Positions 18,195-26,721 of a DNA stretch of 58,654 nucleotides are shown in pieces; position 1 is the stretch's first letter; each line of letters opens with the position of its first letter. Location of the stretch: the NCBI GenBank assembly GCA_012960505.1, contig DUBC01000038.1:24001-82654 (forward strand). Reading direction: 5' to 3'. The stretch is from Verrucomicrobiales bacterium (GTDB taxonomy: Bacteria; Verrucomicrobiota; Verrucomicrobiia; Verrucomicrobiales; DEV007). The notes beneath the pieces were generated by a model that ran no database searches, was not told the origin of the DNA, and was given only the letters and a program-made list of their open reading frames with translations. A program made the translations under genes and the position numbers.

Positions 18195-19136
18195 CTAATT
18201 CTTGATTACTTCATTATAGGCAAGGCCTGCGCCTACGAGGTCACTCATTGCCATGCCTATAGATTTAAAAAGAGTTATCTCTTCTTCATTTTCACGTAAG
18301 ATCGCATCGCCTCGACACATCTCACTGAGTTCAGCAACGACTCCGTCCTCAGTAAAGGCTCCCTCTTTGATAGGAACCAAAATTTCTCCAGCCTCTTTAA
18401 AAGCATTAACTCTACTATCAACATACACCTTTGCTTTTATGATAAGGTCCGTATCACATTCACGCTTATCCGCATGATGATTACCTATGAAATCCGTATG
18501 CGTTCCAGGTTTTATCCATTCACCAAGCACTACGGGCTCATGTGATCCTGTAGCAGCAACCACTATATCAGCCTGCGAACAAGCAACTTGCCTGTCCTCT
18601 ATTGCTGAAAATTCAACATCAGCGAACTCCTTTTGCATCATCCCAACAACAACTTCAGCCTTAGCTAAGTTCCTACCCCACATCATGACTTTCTTAAGAG
18701 GTCTAACACTTAGATTAGCGCGAATAATATAAGGAGCTAAGTTCCCAGCACCCAAGAGGAGCATAGCCTCTGAATCTTCTCGTGAAAGGAGCCGAGTAGC
18801 CAAACCTGATATCCCTGCCGTTCGCCAGAACGTGACTGTTGTCCCATCAACTAAAGCTACAGGCTCCCCATGCTCTCTATTGAAAAGAAGAATCTTAGAA
18901 TAAAGGGACTTGTAAGGCTCTTCTGCCTCAGGAAAATAAGTAAATGCTTTCACTCCAATGAATTGATCACTCCATGAAGGAAGCACCGCAAATGCATCAT
19001 TATTCGTATTTTCATCAAGAAGGAAAACCTGCCGAGGTGGCATTAAATATTTACCTCCATAAGCTTCCTGCAAAGAATCTACTAATTCAGGATAACTGAG
19101 AGCGGAATGAACTTCTTCGGCACTGATTACTTTCAT
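18195..19136 (-). CDS. Ornithine cyclodeaminase/mu-crystallin family reductase
   Basis: 313 residues, cytoplasmic. The family includes ornithine cyclodeaminase, L-alanine dehydrogenase and delta-1-pyrroline-2-carboxylate reductase. The Rossmann motif is LLLGAGNLAPYIIRA (about 126-140), preceded by FWRTAGISGLATRLLSR (104-120). The strand MMWGRN (about 151-156) follows the second beta-alpha unit, and PGTHTDFIGNHHADKREC (about 212-229) corresponds to the conserved G-T-H-x-x-x-x-G-x-x-x-x-x-x-R-E loop. The pattern is closer to imine reductases from proline and hydroxyproline catabolic clusters than to true ornithine cyclodeaminase. With the convergent DapA-like lyase this suggests, as inference, metabolism of cyclic imines from proline-like amino acids. 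It is divergent from the SGNH esterase gene. Confidence 0.83.
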   Translation of the reverse strand: MKVISAEEVHSALSYPELVDSLQEAYGGKYLMPPRQVFLLDENTNNDAFAVLPSWSDQFIGVKAFTYFPEAEEPYKSLYSKILLFNREHGEPVALVDGTTVTFWRTAGISGLATRLLSREDSEAMLLLGAGNLAPYIIRANLSVRPLKKVMMWGRNLAKAEVVVGMMQKEFADVEFSAIEDRQVACSQADIVVAATGSHEPVVLGEWIKPGTHTDFIGNHHADKRECDTDLIIKAKVYVDSRVNAFKEAGEILVPIKEGAFTEDGVVAELSEMCRGDAILRENEEEITLFKSIGMAMSDLVGAGLAYNEVIKN

Positions 19137-19215
19137 GAAATTATTTTTTTAACAGCCTTAATGCTCCAACATTTCAAAAAACTCCAGTAAAATAAATTAT
19201 TAATTAATAGTGCCT

Positions 19216-19956
19216 ATGAAAAATATTATCCTCATTATCGCCCCTTGTCTGATAGTCTTCAATATTTGTCAGGCTGAAGAAAAGCCATTTCACCTGTTCA
19301 TTTTATCAGGTCAATCAAATATGCAAGGCATGAAACCTGAAGCGGGGTTTGTCCCCGAAGCTGAAAAACTATTTAGCGGAAATGAAGTTGGTTATATTAA
19401 AATTGCGAAAGGCGGCCGACCAATACGACTTTGGGTAGAAGAATGGAATTCAATCGCAGAAAAACACAAACTAAGCCCAAGAATTGAATCAACTATTTTC
19501 TATCAACCCATTCTAGATCAATATGCAAAGGTAATTGCAAAACATCCAAAAATTACCTCAGTCACATTCTGCTGGATGCAGGGAGAAAGAGACGCGAAGG
19601 AGAACCTGAGCGCCGCCTATAGCGAAGCAATGAAACAGCTCATCAGCAATCTTCGTAGGGATTTAAAACAACCAAATATGTATTTTGTTATCGGTCGCTT
19701 ATCAGATCACCTGAAAGAATCTCATAAGTCTTGGACAGCCGTAAGAAAATCTCAGGTCACTGTCTCCGAAGATGATCCACTGGGTGCCTGGGTTGACTGT
19801 GATGACCTGAATAACAAAACAGGGGAAAATGGTAAAAACCATGATGATTTACATTACACAAAAGAAGGTTATTCACTTTTAGGAAAGCGTTATGCGAGGC
19901 AAGCAAAACTTTTAATCGACGGGAAAAAACCATCTCTTAATGGTCGCCCCGAATAA
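19216..19956 (+). CDS. Secreted sialate O-acetylesterase-like (SASA/DUF303) SGNH hydrolase
   Basis: 247 residues from ATG 19216 (a GTG two codons upstream is also open). The signal peptide covers about 1-20 (MKNIILIIAPCLIVF...CQA). The catalytic Ser is in GQSNMQG (Ser34), the oxyanion Gln/Glu block in WMQGERDA, and the Asp-His pair in DDLHYTKEGY near the C-terminus, giving a complete SGNH triad. Members remove acetyl groups from sialic acid, xylan or other sugars; the substrate here is unknown. Its stop codon overlaps the start of the dipeptidase gene by one base (TAATG), so it heads a tightly coupled five-gene unit that otherwise looks devoted to amino acids, which raises the question whether the real substrate is an acyl amino acid or peptide. 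Confidence 0.85.
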   Translation: MKNIILIIAPCLIVFNICQAEEKPFHLFILSGQSNMQGMKPEAGFVPEAEKLFSGNEVGYIKIAKGGRPIRLWVEEWNSIAEKHKLSPRIESTIFYQPILDQYAKVIAKHPKITSVTFCWMQGERDAKENLSAAYSEAMKQLISNLRRDLKQPNMYFVIGRLSDHLKESHKSWTAVRKSQVTVSEDDPLGAWVDCDDLNNKTGENGKNHDDLHYTKEGYSLLGKRYARQAKLLIDGKKPSLNGRPE

Positions 19957-21041
19957 TGGATGCTACCAAAATTTTGATCTTTGACGCTCACCTTGATCTC
20001 AGCCTCAATGCCATTGAGTGGAATAGAGATCTTCGAAAAAAGACTGAAGCAGTAAGAGCCGCAGAATTCGGCAAGACTGATCTTCAGGGTCGAGGAAATG
20101 GCACGGTCAGCTTTCCAGAGATGCGCAAAGGAGGAATTGGTATTTGTGTGGCCACTCAACTAGCTGGTTGCATGAAACCCGCGGCTCCGGTCGGTTCATG
20201 GGAATCACCTCATCAGGCATGGGCCATGACTCAGGCCCAATTGGCCTGGTACAAGGCCATGGAAAATGAAGGGGAATTGCGTCAGATCCTAACCTCAAAA
20301 TCCTTGAAAAAGCATTTAAAAGAATGGGAACTAGATTCTTTAAATACACCTATAGGTTATATTCTCAGTCTAGAAGGGGCCGATTCTTTAATTGATATCT
20401 CATATCTTGAAAGGGCTTATAATTATGGGTTGAGAGCTGTAGGTCTCTCTCATTTTGGAGCAGGCCGTTATGCATTAGGACACGATTGTAGTGGGCCCTT
20501 GTCAGAACCAGGTAAAGAACTGCTTAAAGAATTAAGCAAATTCAAAATAATTCTTGATATCACTCACTTATCAGAACCCTCTTTTTGGCAAGTAATTGAT
20601 ACTTTCGATGGTCCTATATGGGCCAGTCATCATAATTGCCGCGCGTTAGTTAATGATCCAAGGCAACTCTCCGACGAGCAAATTCAGGCACTCATTCAAA
20701 GAGAAGCCGTTATCGGAAGCGCGTTCGATGCATGGATGCTAACTCCGGACTGGGTGAGAGGAAAATCAACACCCGAAAATACAAACGTAAGAATCTCCAA
20801 TGTGGTAGACCATATTGACCACGTTTGTCAGATCGCTGGCAATTCAAAACATTCAGGAATAGGAACTGATCTTGACGGTGGTTTTGGGACAGAGCAATCT
20901 CCCGCTGACCTCAACAGCATCGCGGATGTTGCATTAGTTGCTACTATACTTCTCGATCGTGGTTATTCAGAATTAGATGTGAAATCTATTATGCACGGGA
21001 ACTTTGTCCGATTCGCAATAGAATCATTACCGTCCCGATGA
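19956..21041 (+). CDS. Membrane dipeptidase family (M19) zinc peptidase
   Basis: 361 residues with no signal peptide, so probably cytoplasmic. M19 enzymes split dipeptides, often accepting a D-residue at the C-terminal position, with two zinc ions. The zinc ligands are visible: D-x-H-x-D as DAHLD (10-14), the bridging Glu140 in LEGAD, His in THLSE (about 199) and the ASHHNCRA loop (about 217-224), and the Asp in GIGTDLDGGFG (about 306-316). Length is usual for the family. The start overlaps the upstream stop by one base and the stop overlaps the next start by four, so translation is coupled. With the symporter and D-threonine-aldolase-like enzyme downstream, uptake and splitting of D- or hydroxy-amino-acid dipeptides is a reasonable guess. 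Confidence 0.9.
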   Translation: MDATKILIFDAHLDLSLNAIEWNRDLRKKTEAVRAAEFGKTDLQGRGNGTVSFPEMRKGGIGICVATQLAGCMKPAAPVGSWESPHQAWAMTQAQLAWYKAMENEGELRQILTSKSLKKHLKEWELDSLNTPIGYILSLEGADSLIDISYLERAYNYGLRAVGLSHFGAGRYALGHDCSGPLSEPGKELLKELSKFKIILDITHLSEPSFWQVIDTFDGPIWASHHNCRALVNDPRQLSDEQIQALIQREAVIGSAFDAWMLTPDWVRGKSTPENTNVRISNVVDHIDHVCQIAGNSKHSGIGTDLDGGFGTEQSPADLNSIADVALVATILLDRGYSELDVKSIMHGNFVRFAIESLPSR

Positions 21042-21310
21042 CTCAATCAAAGCACTTCAAGCAGGCAAAACGCGAACTATTTATTTTCTTAACCGGATGG
21101 TTATTTTTCGCGGCCTGGGTCCTCATCTACTCTTACTACAATGCTTATAAAGATCAGAATGAGGAGCCCTCAATCACACTTGGAATGCCATCATGGGTGT
21201 TCTGGGGAATAGCTATTCCCTGGATTTGCGCAACAGCCTTCACTGTTTATATAAGTCTCTTTGTAATAAGGGATCAGGAATTTAGCAATGAGGAGGAACA
21301 GAAAAAATGA
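21038..21310 (+). CDS. YhdT/DUF997-like small membrane protein
   Basis: 90 residues with two predicted membrane helices (about 14-33 and 50-74) and an acidic tail. The GMPSWVFWGIAIPW segment opening helix two and the IRDQEF stretch after it resemble E. coli YhdT, a small protein encoded next to the sodium/pantothenate symporter PanF. The gene likewise directly precedes and overlaps the start of a PanF-type symporter (ATGA, four bases), so it is probably a symporter subunit or assembly factor. The following start has one of the few good Shine-Dalgarno sequences of the window, GAGGAGG, within this gene's 3' end. Function is unproven. Confidence 0.78.
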   Translation: MTQSKHFKQAKRELFIFLTGWLFFAAWVLIYSYYNAYKDQNEEPSITLGMPSWVFWGIAIPWICATAFTVYISLFVIRDQEFSNEEEQKK

Positions 21311-23142
21311 ATCCTGCTTTGGTAAGTTTTGGACTATATGTCTTAGCAGTCTTTGCCCTCGCATGGATCGCAGGAAAAAGTAGCTCAAAGAGCAAATCAT
21401 TCGTTAATGAATATTTTCTGGGGGGACGGTCTCTCGGGCTTTGGGCGTTTGCTCTGACATTTGCAACAACTAACGCTTCGGGAGGAAGTTTTATAGGTTT
21501 CCCCGCAAAAATTTATACTCATGGTTGGGTACTAGCGCTATGGATCGCTGGATACATGACAGTCCCATTCATAGCCATAGGGGTCTTAGGAAAGAGACTC
21601 AATTATGTTGCTAGAAAAGTAAACGCGATAACTCTTCCGGAAGTATTAGGAAAACGCTTTAAGAGTGAGTCTGTCACACTCGTCGCAACAAGCATAATTG
21701 TCCTATTCATGTTTTTTTATCTCATGGCACAGTTCAAGGCAGGAGGAATGATCCTAAGCACCTTACTTTCTGAAGAGCCACTATTCATTAATGGCACAGA
21801 ATTCATCTCTCAATTCACTCCTGACGGAATGGATCCCGAATACTTGCTGACTCTAATAATTTTTTCTTTAGCCGTCATTGGGTATGTTGTTTATGGAGGA
21901 TTTAAGGCCGTAGTATGGACCGATATAATGCAAGGCATTATTATGTTTCTAGGCGTTGCCATTATGCTGATTCTTGTTTTATCGCAAGTAGGAGGATTAG
22001 AGCGCGCCACGCGTGAACTTCATAAAATGGTTCCTCCGAAAACCTGTGAAGCAATCTTTGAAAGGACTCCAGAAAGTCCGGTAGGTAAGATACTTATCAA
22101 AAAAGGAACCTGGTATAAGACCAACAATGATACGGTTTTTATAGTCCCCTCCGAATCAACAATCATTAAAGAAGGAACCAATGAGTCTTCTAATGTGAAC
22201 GCATATCTTTATGAAAATTCCAAACCTAAAAACCTCTCAGAAATATCCTCAGCTCAGATAAAGTCTCAGAAAGGTTACGCTTATGGAGAAAATAAAAAAG
22301 GAGTTTATCTAACAGCTCCTGGCCCAGATTTAAAAAAAGGAACCGGATTTCTCGCCATCGTAACTGCTCTTAGCTTCTTTATTTTTTGGCCGTTCGGAGG
22401 CACGGGACAACCAGCAAATATGGTTAGACTCATGGCCTTTAAAAACACACAGACTCTGCGCCGTTCAATCATCACAGTCGCTTTCTTTTATTCCTTCATC
22501 TACTTCTGCCTAGTAGTCATTTTTTGCTGTGGAAAAGTATTAATGCCGGGCATGGAAGCCAATGCTGACAGAGTCATGCCCGAACTAGCGGCATTGTTAT
22601 CGAAAAACGCGGGGATGCCTTGGTTGGCCGGATTGCTCGTTGCCGCGCCTTTCGCTGCTATCATGTCTAGTGTTGACAGTTTCATTCTTATACTCTCTTC
22701 GTCATTGGTCAGAGACGTTTACCAGCGAATAAATCCAAACGCTTCAGAAAGAAAACTCAAATCACTTAGCTACATGATTACACTTGGCGTGGGAATCTTA
22801 GCCGTTTTCGCAATGATGAATCCTCCCCAATATCTACAGGATCTCATTATTTTTGCTAGTGGCGGTCTTGCAGGATGTCTACTAATGCCAATGGCTCTTT
22901 GCCTCTATTGGCCAAGAATGACTCCTAAAGGCGCGATCGCAGGCATGCTCGGAGCATTAATTATTCATCTCGGACTAACGATCATCGGTTTTAAAATGAC
23001 AGGAAATTTTGAACCTTATGATTTGCTTGATCTCAACCCTTTCATTTGGGATGTAATTGGATCAGCTATTTTGATCGTGTCCGTATCACTCCTTGGTAAA
23101 AATTCGCATCAAGGACACACCGACCCATTCTTTGTAGATTAG
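21307..23142 (+). CDS. Sodium:solute symporter (PanF-like) with extracytoplasmic insert
   Basis: 611 residues of the SSS family, which uses a sodium gradient to import solutes across the inner membrane. About thirteen helices are visible. The N-terminal YFLGGRSLGLWAFALTFATTNASGGSFIG (36-64) covers the first helices with the family's substrate/sodium site pattern, and GQPANMVRLMAFK (about 367-379) matches the conserved mid-protein signature. Between about 238 and 345, where PanF has a short loop, lies an extra hydrophilic, beta-rich segment of roughly 100 residues, possibly extracytoplasmic. The substrate is unknown; the amino-acid genes around it favour amino acid, dipeptide or other carboxylate over pantothenate. 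It ends immediately before the next start (TAG-ATG). Confidence 0.88.
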   Translation: MNPALVSFGLYVLAVFALAWIAGKSSSKSKSFVNEYFLGGRSLGLWAFALTFATTNASGGSFIGFPAKIYTHGWVLALWIAGYMTVPFIAIGVLGKRLNYVARKVNAITLPEVLGKRFKSESVTLVATSIIVLFMFFYLMAQFKAGGMILSTLLSEEPLFINGTEFISQFTPDGMDPEYLLTLIIFSLAVIGYVVYGGFKAVVWTDIMQGIIMFLGVAIMLILVLSQVGGLERATRELHKMVPPKTCEAIFERTPESPVGKILIKKGTWYKTNNDTVFIVPSESTIIKEGTNESSNVNAYLYENSKPKNLSEISSAQIKSQKGYAYGENKKGVYLTAPGPDLKKGTGFLAIVTALSFFIFWPFGGTGQPANMVRLMAFKNTQTLRRSIITVAFFYSFIYFCLVVIFCCGKVLMPGMEANADRVMPELAALLSKNAGMPWLAGLLVAAPFAAIMSSVDSFILILSSSLVRDVYQRINPNASERKLKSLSYMITLGVGILAVFAMMNPPQYLQDLIIFASGGLAGCLLMPMALCLYWPRMTPKGAIAGMLGALIIHLGLTIIGFKMTGNFEPYDLLDLNPFIWDVIGSAILIVSVSLLGKNSHQGHTDPFFVD

Positions 23143-24234
23143 ATGAATTGGCCAAAAATTGACAGACTCGAATCGATCCCATCTCCTGCTCTATTAGTGG
23201 ATCCGGGAAAAATATCTGCAAACATCGATCAAATGATTCGGATAGCTGGAGATAATTTTAAAGAGAGATTGCGCCCTCATCTTAAAACCCACAAGATGAG
23301 AAAAATCACTCAATTACAAATTGATAAAGGTATAAATCAATTCAAAGCAGCCACTATCGCTGAGGCAACCATGGCTGCACAGTTAGGGGCAAAGGATATA
23401 CTTTTAGCCTACCAACCAGTAGGACCTAACCTTAATAAGTTTGGAGAACTTATAGATAATTTTCCAGAAAGCTCATTTGCCGCCATTGTAGATAATCTTG
23501 AATCAGCAAAAACAATAACCTCAAAAATAGGAAACAGCTCTAATCCTGTTCGATTATTTATTGATATTAATTGCGGCATGAATCGAACCGGCATTTCCTT
23601 TAACGGATCCCTAGGACCTCTGAGGGAATGGATAGAGAAAGAGCCAAGAGTCACTCTTTCCGGACTACATATTTATGACGGTCACTTGCACCAACCGGAA
23701 CTAAAAAAACGCAGAGATGGAGTTATTAAAATCAATGACTCCATTAAAGATTATATTGGCATAAACTCAGTTCCTGAAATCATTGTCGGAGGATCTCCCA
23801 CTTTTGGATTGTGGGCAGAGCAAAGTGACTGGAACTTGAGCCCTGGCACGGTATTACTCTGGGACGCAGGCTACGCAAGAGCATTTCCTGATCTTAATTT
23901 CAGTATTGCATCCTGCCTCCTTACCCGAGTCATTAGCAAACCAGAGAAGAATCTCATCTGTGTTGACTTAGGTCATAAATCAGTTGCCGCCGAGAACCCT
24001 CTACATGATCGTGTCTTTTTCCCCGATCTCAGTGACTATGAAATAATCGGACAAAGTGAAGAACATTTAGTCATTAAAACACATCATTCAGAAAAGTATG
24101 ACCCAGGCCATTTGTTACTGGGCTTTCCAAAGCATATATGCCCTACAGTTGCCCTACACAGTCACGCCAGTGTAATAAATGACAATGTCGCCTCAACTGA
24201 GACATGGGAAGTAAATGCCAGAAATCGGATCTAA
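23143..24234 (+). CDS. D-threonine aldolase-like PLP enzyme (DSD1 / alanine racemase N-terminal fold)
   Basis: 363 residues, cytoplasmic. Fold-III PLP enzymes of this group split D-threonine or other D-beta-hydroxy amino acids to glycine plus an aldehyde, or dehydrate D-serine, with a divalent metal. The PLP lysine lies in RPHLKTHK (44-51). DINCGMNRTGI (about 139-149) and GLHIYDGH (about 168-175) line the barrel; the C-terminal HICPTVALHSHASVI (about 326-340) corresponds to the metal-binding His-Cys-x-T segment. It is the last gene of the coupled unit beginning at 19216 and starts right after the symporter stop. Substrate is not determinable: D-threonine, D-serine and beta-hydroxyaspartate are all possible. 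Confidence 0.85.
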   Translation: MNWPKIDRLESIPSPALLVDPGKISANIDQMIRIAGDNFKERLRPHLKTHKMRKITQLQIDKGINQFKAATIAEATMAAQLGAKDILLAYQPVGPNLNKFGELIDNFPESSFAAIVDNLESAKTITSKIGNSSNPVRLFIDINCGMNRTGISFNGSLGPLREWIEKEPRVTLSGLHIYDGHLHQPELKKRRDGVIKINDSIKDYIGINSVPEIIVGGSPTFGLWAEQSDWNLSPGTVLLWDAGYARAFPDLNFSIASCLLTRVISKPEKNLICVDLGHKSVAAENPLHDRVFFPDLSDYEIIGQSEEHLVIKTHHSEKYDPGHLLLGFPKHICPTVALHSHASVINDNVASTETWEVNARNRI

Positions 24235-24248
24235 AAGATCAGGATTTA

Positions 24249-24713
24249 CTATTCAATTAATTCAATAATCAATTCAATTTCAACTGCAATGTTGCCAGGA
24301 AGTGCATTAGTTGCAATAGCACTACGGGCACCGATACCACGATCCTCACCAAAAACATCCGCCATTAACTCGCTGAATCCGTTAATAACTTGAGGCTGCT
24401 GACAAAAATCATTAGCTGAATTAACCAAAGCCAAAGTTTTAACTAATCGACCCACTTTGTTAAGATCGCCTAGCTGATTCTTCATTGTTCTCAGAAGTGC
24501 AAGCCCCACCTGCCTGGCCGCTTGTTGACCTTCAGCTAAATTAAGATCCTCACCGACACGGCCTGTAATATATTTATCATCACCTAGATACGGGCCGTGC
24601 CCTGACAGGTAACCAATGTTACCGGTGATCACTAAGGGTTTATAAATTCCACCAAGCGGAACTGACGGTGGAAGCGTTAACCCTAACTCTTGAATTCTTG
24701 ATTCTGCACTCAT
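24249..24713 (-). CDS. RidA-family reactive imine deaminase
   Basis: 154 residues of the YjgF/YER057c/UK114 family. RidA proteins hydrolyse reactive enamines and imines released by PLP enzymes such as serine/threonine dehydratases. The conserved GYLSGHGP segment (33-40) and the C-terminal RSAIATNALPGNIAVEIE (with the key Arg at about 130, and near-C-terminal Glu) are present; length is on the long side, as in the subgroup near 150 residues. Its start lies only 10 bases after the typA stop on the same strand, so the two are likely co-transcribed. Its job may connect to the island's PLP enzymes just across the convergent boundary (15 bases). Confidence 0.88.
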   Translation of the reverse strand: MSAESRIQELGLTLPPSVPLGGIYKPLVITGNIGYLSGHGPYLGDDKYITGRVGEDLNLAEGQQAARQVGLALLRTMKNQLGDLNKVGRLVKTLALVNSANDFCQQPQVINGFSELMADVFGEDRGIGARSAIATNALPGNIAVEIELIIELIE

Positions 24714-24723
24714 AAAAATTCTT

Positions 24724-26547
24724 TTAAGTTATAGCTTTACGAGCCTCTCGTTTTCTTTCCACGGCAGAAAGGGCACGCTTCCTCAGTCTAATGTTCTTCG
24801 GCGTAGCTTCAACTAATTCATCCGTAGTAATATACTCAATTGCTCTTTCCAGTGAAAATTTAAGCGGAGCAGAGAGTTGTATCCCCTTACCATCTCCGGT
24901 CGATCTATGATTGGTGAGATGCTTTTCTTTTGTTGGATTCACAGGAAGATCATCGGATCTTGGATTTTCGCCAACGATCTGACCCTCATAAATATTCTCT
25001 CCCGCTTTTATAAATAATTTCCCTCTAGATTCGAGCGCATCAAGAGAATAAGCCATCGCCACACCTGTCTCCATAGAAACTAATGTGCCAGATGATCTGC
25101 CCGCAATTTCACCAACTTTAGGCGCATATTCTTTGAAAAGATGAGACATTATTCCATGACCACTAGTCATATTTAAAAGCTCAAATTCAAATCCTATCAA
25201 TCCTCTGGTAGGTATCATGGATTCTATCATCGATCCTGAACCTGAAGCAGTCATATTAACAATTTCCGCTCTCCTAGCAGCTAGACTCTTCATGACCCCA
25301 CTCACATATTGTTCGGGAACTTCAACATATAGGGTCTCAAATGGTTCAACTATGACATCGTTCTGGTCACGTTTCGTTATAACCATTGGCCTAGAAACTA
25401 GAACCTCGTAACCTTCCCTTCTCATTTCCTCAACGAGGACTGCTATCTGCATCGCTCCTCGTGCTGAAACATTAAACACACCTGCCCTATCACTGTCAGT
25501 TACTTCTATGGAAATATTTGTTTTAGTTTCTCTAATCAGTCTATCTCTGACTTGCCGAGAAGTTACATACTTGCCTTCTTTGCCAGCAAAAGGTGAATCA
25601 TTGACAGAAAACTGCATCTGCACCGTTGGTGGATCAATTTCAACAAAAGGAATAGATTCTGAATTCTCATCCGCGCTTAGAGTTTCTCCAATATCAACGT
25701 CTTCGAATCCTGAAAGACCAATAATATTTCCTGCTTCTCCTACCGTAGAATCCTGGGACCCTGTTACACCACTATATTCAAATACTTTAGTTATCTTCAC
25801 AGAAATACGTTTGCCATCACTGCTAATTCTCCAAATCTTATCTCCTTTGGCAATTCTACCAGAAAGGACCTTACCAATCGCAACGCGCCCAACATAATCA
25901 TCCCAATCGATATTACTGGCTAACATCCTGAATGGACTATCAATATCAATTTGAGGACCATCAATGCGATCTACTATAGTTTCTAATAATGGTCGAACAC
26001 CGTCTTTCTCATCGTTAAGGTCAGCGACAAAGTATCCCTCTTTTGCGCTTCCATATAAAAATGGCGCTTCGAACTGACTCTCGTTTGCCTCCAACTCAAG
26101 AAAAAGCTCCAATGTATTGTCATGGACAACAGAGGGATTTGCATGGTCCCTATCCACTTTATTAATAACAACAATCGGAGCCAAACCCTGAGCCAATGCC
26201 TTTCTTAAAACGAACCGGGTCTGCGCTTGTGGTCCCTCCGCTGCATCAACAAGTAAAAGGACACCGTCCACCATCTTCATGACCCTTTCCACTTCACCTC
26301 CAAAATCAGCATGCCCGGGAGTATCAACAATATTGATTGTGTAGCCTTCCCAATGAATAGCCGTATTTTTAGCCTTAATCGTAATACCCCTCTCGCGTTC
26401 CTGATCCATAGAATCCATTGCCCTTTCCTTCACTTCCTGATTGTCTCGGTATACACCACCTGCATGTAACAATAGGTCAACTAAAGTAGTTTTACCATGA
26501 TCGACGTGAGCTATGATAGCAATGTTACGAATATTCTGAGCTCTCAT
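24724..26547 (-). CDS. typA: Ribosome-associated GTPase TypA/BipA
   Basis: 607 residues, cytoplasmic. A translational GTPase related to EF-G that binds 70S ribosomes and aids 50S assembly and stress or cold adaptation. The G1 motif AHVDHGKT (13-20), G2 region with RERGITI (51-57), G3 DTPGH (77-81), G4 NKVD (about 131-134) and G5 GSA are intact, followed by domains II, III and V and the TypA-specific C-terminal domain (about 480-600). Size is usual. The start is ATG without a Shine-Dalgarno; an inverted repeat in the leader is given separately. It is divergent from the sulfatase-SGNH gene with a 174-base gap. Confidence 0.96.
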   Translation of the reverse strand: MRAQNIRNIAIIAHVDHGKTTLVDLLLHAGGVYRDNQEVKERAMDSMDQERERGITIKAKNTAIHWEGYTINIVDTPGHADFGGEVERVMKMVDGVLLLVDAAEGPQAQTRFVLRKALAQGLAPIVVINKVDRDHANPSVVHDNTLELFLELEANESQFEAPFLYGSAKEGYFVADLNDEKDGVRPLLETIVDRIDGPQIDIDSPFRMLASNIDWDDYVGRVAIGKVLSGRIAKGDKIWRISSDGKRISVKITKVFEYSGVTGSQDSTVGEAGNIIGLSGFEDVDIGETLSADENSESIPFVEIDPPTVQMQFSVNDSPFAGKEGKYVTSRQVRDRLIRETKTNISIEVTDSDRAGVFNVSARGAMQIAVLVEEMRREGYEVLVSRPMVITKRDQNDVIVEPFETLYVEVPEQYVSGVMKSLAARRAEIVNMTASGSGSMIESMIPTRGLIGFEFELLNMTSGHGIMSHLFKEYAPKVGEIAGRSSGTLVSMETGVAMAYSLDALESRGKLFIKAGENIYEGQIVGENPRSDDLPVNPTKEKHLTNHRSTGDGKGIQLSAPLKFSLERAIEYITTDELVEATPKNIRLRKRALSAVERKREARKAIT

Positions 26548-26560
26548 TTAATAAGGAAAA

Positions 26561-26604
26561 ACGGTTAGCAGCGAGCGCCACTTAGCCTGAAACAAGCGAA
26601 CCGT
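26561..26604 (-). promoter_or_regulatory. Inverted repeat in the typA leader
   Basis: ACGGTTAGC (26561-26569) and GCGAACCGT (26596-26604) pair in eight of nine positions around a 26-base loop, 13 bases before the typA start. It could form a stem in the 5' leader or be a protein-binding site. There is no further support. Confidence 0.3.
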
Positions 26605-26721
26605 CAATTGATAGTATTCCAATTGAGCAAAAGAATTATCAATTAAAAGTCAAAGTAGTATTGAATTTTACTAGCACATTCATTTGCCTAAAGCATCTTT
26701 TCATTAAAAAAATTCCATTAA

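Noticed and set aside
16013..24234. Beta-hydroxyaspartate cycle (fold-II dehydratase, ornithine-cyclodeaminase-family iminosuccinate reductase and D-threonine-aldolase-type aldolase are all present as families).
   Set aside because: The fold-II enzyme is a threonine-synthase type with an N-terminal extension, the reductase pattern differs from the iminosuccinate reductase I can recall, the genes are on both strands, and the glyoxylate aminotransferase is missing.
25508..25897. Open frame of 129 codons on the + strand inside typA.
   Set aside because: Antisense shadow of a highly conserved gene, with no recognisable product.
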